Below are positions 7,701-11,318 of a stretch of DNA of 11,318 nucleotides, piece by piece. A program made the translations under genes and the position numbers. Each line of letters starts with the position of its first letter. The first letter of the stretch is position 1. Below the pieces are notes generated by a model that saw only the letters and a program-made list of their open reading frames with translations, made no database searches and had not been told where the DNA came from. This stretch comes from an uncultured Actinomycetes bacterium (GTDB taxonomy: Bacteria > Actinomycetota > Actinomycetes > Nanopelagicales > Nanopelagicaceae), in contig CAIPQX010000118.1 in assembly GCA_903867285.1 (NCBI GenBank), positions 1-11,318 on the forward strand, written 5' to 3'.

Positions 7701-10700
7701 GTTCCAAGTTCCATGGAGGGTACCTAGTGAATACTCGGCTGCTGATGCGACGACGCAATAGACTTGAGTCTGGTCGAAAATTCCAAATCCCAACGAAGTA
7801 ACGCTGTCGGGAATTCTAAATCCGCTGCTCAGCTGGTAAGAATACTTGAAAGCATATTCTCCAATATAAGTCACAGAATTGGGGATTACTATATTCGTAA
7901 GATTTGTCGCTCCCAAAGAATAAGATCCTATTGATATTAGACCTTCTGGGAGCGCAATAGATGTGAGACTCCAAGAGTTTGAAAATGCGTAAGATCCAAG
8001 TTGTGTAACGCTCGAATCTAGAATCAGATCGCCTGAGCAATTTTCACTTGAAATTACCACTCCATCGTGTACGGAATAAGTACCACCGCCGGGGCACGAG
8101 AAAACCGAGTTCCAAACGGCATACAGGGTGACACTGCCAGCGTCGGTGAAACGTGTGCTGACAGGGCGGAGCACGGCTCCCTCTGAAATAAAGATTCCGG
8201 TTCCATTCGGATTCGTAGCCCAACCTGTTAGTACATCTGATTGCATTGGACCCAATCCGTCAAAACTACCTTTGTCATACACACCAAAGTCCATAACCGT
8301 TGTTTCGTAATGAGGTCCCAGATTCACACTGCCTAGATTTACTTCGCGTCCGCCATTGTTTAAGTCAAAAGTGAAATAGATGATATTGGGAGCCCATGTT
8401 GCTGTGAGGATCACATTTAGGGTCGACATTGTGTAAGGGTCGCCTGGTTCGTACGTTGAATATCCATCGCTCCAACCCGCAAATCCGTACCCGGTTTTTG
8501 TTAGCCCAACACTTGAGGCCGTAACAAAACTTGAATTTTCCAAAACATCAGATTGTGTAGGAAGTGTTCCACTTCCACCGCCGCTGGCATACGTAACAGT
8601 ATGAGTTACAGTAGGCGGAGTGTTGTCTTGCCAGACCGCATACAAAGTTGGACTATCAACTGGCACAAAGATCCCTGTGAGCGCCGTAGATCCAGGTAGG
8701 GGCGAAGTAGACCACCCTTGAAAACTGAAGTACCCGTCACTCGAGAGAATTGGCAATTCGGCTGTCGAAATTGTTACCACGTCCAGAATTGAGCTAGGAA
8801 CGCCGATTTCATGCCCATTTGAGTTGAAACTAATACTTTGTCCGATGCAGCGTGGAAATGAAGATCCATAGTCATCAAGCCAAGCCCCGGCAATCAATCC
8901 AAGAGCATACTGAGATTCTGAAGTGTAGATACAGGCAAGCCCGTTGTTATACCCAAAGAGGTCGTTTCCTAGGGTGGAGACCGTGTCTGGAATAAGAAAG
9001 GGGATAGTTATTCCATAAGATTGATAGAAAGCAAGACCACCAATCGAAGTTACCGAGGATGGAATACTGATACTTTGAATGCCGCTTCGTTCAAATGCTC
9101 CGACACCGATCGAGGTTACGGTATTTGGAAGAATGACAGAGACGATGTTGCCATCCCCATAGAAGGCGAATTGCCCGATCTCCGTCACGCTTGAATCTAA
9201 AGTCACTGTGCCACTGCAAGTGGTAAATCCGTCAACTGGCTGCGTAAGCGCGCCATTTACAACTCTGTAAGTGCCACCGCCAGAGCAGTCAAAAACATTA
9301 ATTACTGGACTGTTATCCTGCCAAATCGCATAAAGCGTCACGTTCACCTCTGGCGTGTAAGTCCCCGAAAGAACTGAGCCATTGTCAGATGTTGACCAAC
9401 CTAAGAAAGTGAAGAATCCACTATTTGATATCACTGGCAGTTCGGCAATCACCACGGTGTAAATCGCGCTAAGAGAGTCAGGGGCGACGCCGTGACCATT
9501 GGCGTCGAAAGTAATTGACCTGGGATTGCAACTAGGAATGTTTATAGAACCTTCGTATACCGTTCTCCAGGCACCTGTCGAAAGCCCCAAGGCATATTCG
9601 GTATCTGATGCATTTACACAAGACATCGCTGTACCGGCAAAAATATCTGTACCAAGGCTCGTGACCGCATCTGACACGTAAACATGCATGGTTAATGCTG
9701 TATCCCCAAGGAAGGCATAGCTATATATCGATGTCACCGAGTTGGGAATCTCCACCGAGGTCAGATTGATATTTCCCTGAAAAGACCCTCTCCCGATTGA
9801 AGTGACTGATGATGGAAAGACCAGTGAGGTGATCCCAGTAGCCCCAAAAAATACATATCCACCTATCGAAATGACACTCGAATCAAAGACCACGACACCG
9901 GAGCATGCATCGTTGAAATCTACAACCCCGTTCAGAACATGGTAAGAACCAGTACCGCATGCGAATGAATTCGAAGAACTCCAAATCGCATAAAGAGTCG
10001 AATTCTGAGTTGGTGGTGTGTAATCGCCCGTAAGGACCGACCCACTGGAAGTCTCGGACCAACCTAGGAATATGTAATAGCCATCTGTATTCTCTGGTGG
10101 GAGCGATCCGAAGGCCAATGAGCTGACACCCGTGGCGGGTGAAGGCGTCGTTCCATGATCCTGATTGTCAAACCTAACCTCGTATGTTGTACGAGTCCAT
10201 ACTCCGTAAAGGGTGTAGTCGCCAAATATTGCAAATACGTCAAGGTCAGTACCACCGGTGAAAAACATGCCACCCCCATCAGGCGACGTGCTCCACCCTG
10301 AGAATGTGAAATCATCGGAGTTCAAATTCCCCGTATTTGCTAAAACCGTGACAATTGCACCTTGTTGGTATGGACCAAAAGAGTCAACCGGTACGTTGCC
10401 CCTAGAGCCGATCCGATTAGCATCGTAGGTAACGGTGTAAGTGACTGGACGATTGAGGAGAACTTCTGTCGCTAACTCCAGTGAGATATTAGCCTGTTGT
10501 AGTGCGGCATCGTCACTTCCCAAAGCGGCATTGACATTTGCAAGATAAACCGCATCTTCAATTGATCCTCCGGCAGCGACATAGGCGGCTTGATCGTTGG
10601 CTGCTATCACTCGATCCGCAGCCAGTTGGGCGGCTGCCGCTGCGGCTGCAACTTCAGCTTCATGAGCCAGTAGAACATTGTAGTTAGTGACCAAACTTTG

Positions 10701-11318
10701 AACCTGCGCATTCGCAACGTCGTAATCGCTGCGAGCTGCTGCCCAGAATTGATTGTTGATTTCATCGATGATTGCAGCTGCTGCGTACCCATCTAACTCA
10801 AGTTGGTAGGCTGCTGCGGCCGCAACATCAGATTCATGGGCCAATAGAGTGGGGTAGTTACTGACCAATGTTTTCTGGAGTGTGGTCAGGGCCTCGTAAC
10901 CACTGCGAGCGGCACTCCAATTCCCAAGGTCTATGTTGGAAATAACCGCATTTGCGGCTAATAGATCTTCACTAGTGGTGGTGTCAAACCAAACCGCGTA
11001 CAGAGTTGAGTTCTGAGTTGGTGTGTAATCGCCTGTAAGAACGGAACCGCCAACAGTCTCGGACCAACCTTGGAATATGAAATAGCCGTCGGTGCTTTCT
11101 GAAGGAAGGGATGCCAGCGCGATCGTTGTCACGTTTGTTGCATCGCCAACCGCTGATCCATGACCTTGATTGTCAAAGCTAACCGTGTAGGTCTGATTGG
11201 GAGTCCACTGTGCATACAAGGTTGCTCCACCAGCGCTGAAGTCAAAAGATCCGCCATCTTCATAAGCAGTTCCGTAGCTTCCACCTCGTGAGTCAGTATT
11301 CCAACCCGCAAAGGTGTA
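4764..11318 (-). CDS. Giant secreted repeat protein, 5' end outside window (InlB B-repeats, BspA LRRs, OmpA-like C-terminus)
   Basis: The frame is open from the right edge to the TAG at 4764-4766, giving 2,184 visible residues. The first codons in the window already encode the middle of a B-repeat (FAGWNTD ... ATLYAQW), so the gene starts further right. Domain order from the edge: B-repeats, alanine-rich helical pair, B-repeats, four Cys-framed leucine-rich blocks separated by B-repeats, more B-repeats, an Fn3-like domain, IPT/TIG, Pro-Thr linker, OmpA-like domain. B-repeats and BspA repeats are typical of surface adhesins, so a cell-surface binding role is likely but the ligand is unknown. 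There is no LPXTG, no C-terminal membrane helix and no type IX signal; attachment would rely on the OmpA-like domain. All 22 visible cysteines fall in even-numbered domain groups, which suggests disulfides. Lysine is nearly absent before the OmpA-like domain. The downstream neighbour is a secreted protease. Confidence 0.93.
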   Translation of the reverse strand, partial: YTFAGWNTDSRGGSYGTAYEDGGSFDFSAGGATLYAQWTPNQTYTVSFDNQGHGSAVGDATNVTTIALASLPSESTDGYFIFQGWSETVGGSVLTGDYTPTQNSTLYAVWFDTTTSEDLLAANAVISNIDLGNWSAARSGYEALTTLQKTLVSNYPTLLAHESDVAAAAAYQLELDGYAAAAIIDEINNQFWAAARSDYDVANAQVQSLVTNYNVLLAHEAEVAAAAAAAQLAADRVIAANDQAAYVAAGGSIEDAVYLANVNAALGSDDAALQQANISLELATEVLLNRPVTYTVTYDANRIGSRGNVPVDSFGPYQQGAIVTVLANTGNLNSDDFTFSGWSTSPDGGGMFFTGGTDLDVFAIFGDYTLYGVWTRTTYEVRFDNQDHGTTPSPATGVSSLAFGSLPPENTDGYYIFLGWSETSSGSVLTGDYTPPTQNSTLYAIWSSSNSFACGTGSYHVLNGVVDFNDACSGVVVFDSSVISIGGYVFFGATGITSLVFPSSVTSIGRGSFQGNINLTSVEIPNSVTSIYSYAFLGDTALTMHVYVSDAVTSLGTDIFAGTAMSCVNASDTEYALGLSTGAWRTVYEGSINIPSCNPRSITFDANGHGVAPDSLSAIYTVVIAELPVISNSGFFTFLGWSTSDNGSVLSGTYTPEVNVTLYAIWQDNSPVINVFDCSGGGTYRVVNGALTQPVDGFTTCSGTVTLDSSVTEIGQFAFYGDGNIVSVILPNTVTSIGVGAFERSGIQSISIPSSVTSIGGLAFYQSYGITIPFLIPDTVSTLGNDLFGYNNGLACIYTSESQYALGLIAGAWLDDYGSSFPRCIGQSISFNSNGHEIGVPSSILDVVTISTAELPILSSDGYFSFQGWSTSPLPGSTALTGIFVPVDSPTLYAVWQDNTPPTVTHTVTYASGGGSGTLPTQSDVLENSSFVTASSVGLTKTGYGFAGWSDGYSTYEPGDPYTMSTLNVILTATWAPNIIYFTFDLNNGGREVNLGSVNLGPHYETTVMDFGVYDKGSFDGLGPMQSDVLTGWATNPNGTGIFISEGAVLRPVSTRFTDAGSVTLYAVWNSVFSCPGGGTYSVHDGVVISSENCSGDLILDSSVTQLGSYAFSNSWSLTSIALPEGLISIGSYSLGATNLTNIVIPNSVTYIGEYAFKYSYQLSSGFRIPDSVTSLGFGIFDQTQVYCVVASAAEYSLGTLHGTWNSSWTGWIPQCLPQTVQFVPNGGSGSMENQVSAAPTSLAANVFTAPEGYVFTGWNSATDGSGTRYADLATAFSYSSNEATLTLYAQWGKSCSAGGTYTVYLATGTVVSSDSCVGEVAFDSSVLAIGAWAFSNNSALTSVVIRSSVIVIGQGAFNGDQYLSSVIFAENSQLTTINGGVGNGAFEYDSSITSLTIPNSVSYIGNQTFAYMNSLVSITLPSSLIEITSGLLRNDPNLVSVVIPTGVTTIRNNAFYHDTSLTSMTIPDTVTLFDGPSRRGQIFTDTGLTCVNASQSVYDLYTSWGSITRCTEIISHTVTFDWNAINGSGSMDPQSASSATELSANNFENFYPLYAFVGWNTEPDGFGVTYLEGATYDFSADITLYAQWALVYRVTFTEVIGSWGAQNAQDGHAPTALRSNTFIYDGHEFMGWNTEPDGSGVAYGDGETYDFSVDLTLYAQWTDTYSVRYPAGHTDISLGGYVGINSVYNAAFAAGEVVILTVNAWEGSQLKVGTLFANFGESGSVELTATEDPNVFAFFMPASPVVISAVFEALTPSYTVTFHSNVTGALDDTYTQTASSSTVLTAVDFTNPGYAFLRWTRGADGTGDSYSTGDSYQFTSSVDLYARWRIATPVVTASSGTASGSIKATFASVLGALSYSALISVEVTPCECSTWTWVDNYVSGADITGLAPGTTYYVSIYAVSNDSNYYNSEWSEGTTAVAKVIAPPAPVNPTPIVDQTSTISGISPNSGSVTGGYEVTISGHFITPIVNLDCGGVFLRVGSWTQTVSTIKFTMPAHAAGLVYCQVFNGLYPILTHQAFTINLVEVVPTPTPTPTPTPTPTPTPTPTPTPTPTPTPTPTPTPTPTPTPTPPTNASGEPTSPVGLDSSLTLVIGYKTGGSVATPADIAKLKAYKLAAVITVYGYAEPTNPKTDPALAQARAKAIAVAIKKIAPKATIKFAGKGTVTNKLCARYVNKCVVVVGK
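4767..5060 (-). other. OmpA-like C-terminal domain of the giant protein
   Basis: About 98 residues fit the OmpA/MotB fold: TVYGYAEP is the second-strand motif and DPALAQARAKAIAVAI is the helix with the conserved Arg (LSxxRA in OmpA). In OmpA, an Asp after GYT and this Arg bind the diaminopimelate of peptidoglycan. Here the Asp position is Glu (GYAE) and the loop is one residue shorter. Fourteen lysines fall in the last 110 residues, making the domain strongly basic. Two cysteines near the end (LCARYVNKC) could form a disulfide. The likely role is non-covalent anchoring to the cell wall (inference). Confidence 0.75.
5104..5229 (-). repeat. Hexanucleotide tandem repeat coding a Pro-Thr linker
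   Basis: Twenty-one hexamers in a row: GGTGTT, with GGAGTT variants starting at 5116, 5134, 5152, 5164 and 5182 (plus-strand reading). Minus-strand codons are CCA for Pro and ACA or ACT for Thr, giving 21 Pro-Thr pairs. The variants mark an 18-bp higher-order unit (two GGTGTT then GGAGTT) repeated three times, then a shortened unit, then another full one, followed by seven plain hexamers. The product is a stiff extended spacer between the IPT domain and the wall-binding domain, a likely site for O-glycosylation. Each hexamer gain or loss keeps the frame. Confidence 0.97.
5247..5513 (-). other. IPT/TIG domain of the giant protein
   Basis: ISGISPNSGSVTGGYEVTISG is the hallmark opening of an IPT/TIG immunoglobulin-like fold, followed by a strand pattern ending in a tail region with FTMPAHAAGLVYCQV. 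Two cysteines (DCGG and VYCQ) are placed to pair. Such domains act as rigid spacers or binding modules in surface proteins. It sits just before the Pro-Thr linker. Confidence 0.85.
5544..5828 (-). other. Fn3-like domain of the giant protein
   Basis: About 95 residues with a fibronectin type III pattern: PVVTASSGTASGSIKATF opening, then ITGLAPGTTYYVSIYAVSN, the usual L-x-P-G-T-x-Y-x-V-x-V motif, and SEWSEG near the end. It carries an unusual Cys-Glu-Cys (CEC) in the middle, the only cysteines of the domain. Confidence 0.8.
6786..7436 (-). repeat. Cys-framed BspA-like leucine-rich block 4 (7 units)
   Basis: The block starts with CSAGGTYTV, has a second Cys before the DSSV that opens the repeats, about seven units of 22-25 residues (xLTSVxIPxSVTxIGxxAF), a third Cys in LTCVNASQSVYDL and a fourth in ITRC. 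It is longer than the other three blocks. One unit is irregular (INGGVGNGAFEYDSS) and one is expanded near the end (FDGPSRRGQIF). Confidence 0.88.
7671..8102 (-). repeat. Cys-framed BspA-like leucine-rich block 3 (4 units)
   Basis: It opens with CPGGGTYSV and a second Cys in NCSGDLILDSSV, carries four repeat units, and closes with CVVASAAEYSLG ... IPQC. The last unit reads IPDSVTSLGFGIF, the same capping form seen in blocks 1 and 2. Confidence 0.88.
8847..9293 (-). repeat. Cys-framed BspA-like leucine-rich block 2 (4 units)
   Basis: It opens with CSGGGTYRV and a second Cys in TTCSGTVTLDSSV, carries four units including LPNTVTSIGVGAF and IPSSVTSIGGLAF, and closes with ACIYTSESQYALG ... FPRC. 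The final unit is IPDTVSTLGNDLF. Confidence 0.88.
9528..9962 (-). repeat. Cys-framed BspA-like leucine-rich block 1 (4 units)
   Basis: It opens with CGTGSYHV and a second Cys in ACSGVVVFDSSV, carries four 23-residue units such as SVTSIGRGSF and LTSVEIPNSVTSI, and closes with SCVNASDTEYALG ... IPSC. The four cysteine codons are at 9957-9959, 9903-9905, 9618-9620 and 9528-9530. Confidence 0.88.
10455..10970 (-). repeat. Alanine-rich helical insert with a two-copy repeat
   Basis: This stretch of about 170 residues interrupts the B-repeats and is clearly helical rather than beta. Copy 1 (10809-10964) and copy 2 (10626-10775) share the order: Ile-rich start, AARS-Y, a VxNYxxLLAHE motif, then a run of alanines. 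A third, diverged helical segment (10455-10625) follows. The pattern resembles small three-helix modules found in other Gram-positive surface proteins; I cannot name a family with certainty. It could be a stalk or a coiled spacer. Confidence 0.75.

Larger units (their letters stand above)
5832..11318 (-). repeat. InlB B-type (Listeria-Bacteroides) repeats, twelve copies plus one divergent
   Basis: Copies of about 70-90 residues follow the pattern xYxVxFxxNG...xFxGWxTxxDGxG...xTLYAxW. Positions: 11205-11318 (cut by the edge), 10989-11192, 10197-10445, 9981-10187, 9321-9524, 8631-8840, 8394-8612, 8112-8384, 7443-7664, 6552-6770, 6333-6545 and 5832-6044. A divergent copy at 6063-6326 ends in FFMPASPVVISAVFE and resembles the related Flg_new_2-type repeat. 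Two sub-types are visible: the DGSG...Y form, and a GS-LTG-YTP form at 10989, 9981, 9321 and 8631. The fold is ubiquitin-like and usually works as a spacer or glycan-facing module in adhesins. Confidence 0.9.

Noticed and set aside
11217..11219. TTG that could be taken as the start of the giant gene
   Set aside because: The same frame stays open to the window edge and encodes the preceding part of a B-repeat (FAGWNTD ... ATL), so this TTG is an internal Leu and the gene is truncated by the window.
4764..11318. Bacteroidetes or Listeria origin suggested by B-repeats and BspA repeats
   Set aside because: WhiB1 and PdtaS are actinobacterial, and there is no LPXTG or type IX sorting domain; these repeats are widely shared among phyla.

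Overview
The window looks like a piece of chromosome from a moderate-GC actinobacterium. A planktonic freshwater lineage of the Nanopelagicales type is my best guess, from the roughly balanced base composition and the OmpA-tailed giant repeat protein. The actinobacterial call rests on firmer ground: a WhiB1 protein lies tail to tail with a PdtaS-type histidine kinase, the same arrangement as whiB1/pdtaS (Rv3219/Rv3220c) in Mycobacterium tuberculosis. GTG and TTG starts and weak ribosome binding sites are common here.

Layout. Positions 1-225 are a leader region without a convincing gene. whiB1 (226-495) is the only plus-strand gene. Everything else is on the minus strand. Read in the direction of transcription, from the right edge leftwards, the order is: (1) a giant secreted or surface repeat protein, 4764-11318, whose 5' end lies beyond the window; (2) a perfect 26-bp palindrome at 4670-4695; (3) a secreted trypsin-like serine protease, 3671-4654; (4) a one-pass membrane protein with a SAF domain (CpaB/RcpC-like), 3021-3611; (5) a CpaE/MinD-like P-loop protein, 1991-3034, overlapping the SAF gene by 14 bp; (6) pdtaS, 492-1970, 20 bp after the P-loop gene. 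The stop codons of pdtaS and whiB1 overlap.

The giant protein fills more than half of the window (2,184 residues visible). It alternates InlB B-type (Listeria-Bacteroides, Flg_new) repeats with four blocks of BspA-like leucine-rich repeats. Each leucine-rich block is framed by the same four cysteines. A two-copy alanine-rich helical insert sits near the right edge. The C-terminal part has an Fn3-like domain, an IPT/TIG domain, a 21-unit Pro-Thr linker encoded by a hexanucleotide tandem repeat, and an OmpA-like domain that may grip peptidoglycan. It has no LPXTG motif or C-terminal membrane anchor. The ectodomain is almost free of lysine, whereas the OmpA-like domain is lysine-rich.

How the genes may fit together (inference). 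The adhesin and protease form an extracellular pair. The SAF and P-loop genes resemble parts of a Flp/Tad-type envelope assembly and are probably translationally coupled. They appear to share a transcript with the PdtaS sensor kinase, whose partner response regulator is not in this window. PdtaS and WhiB1 both respond to nitric oxide in mycobacteria, so the left end may be a small stress-signalling node.
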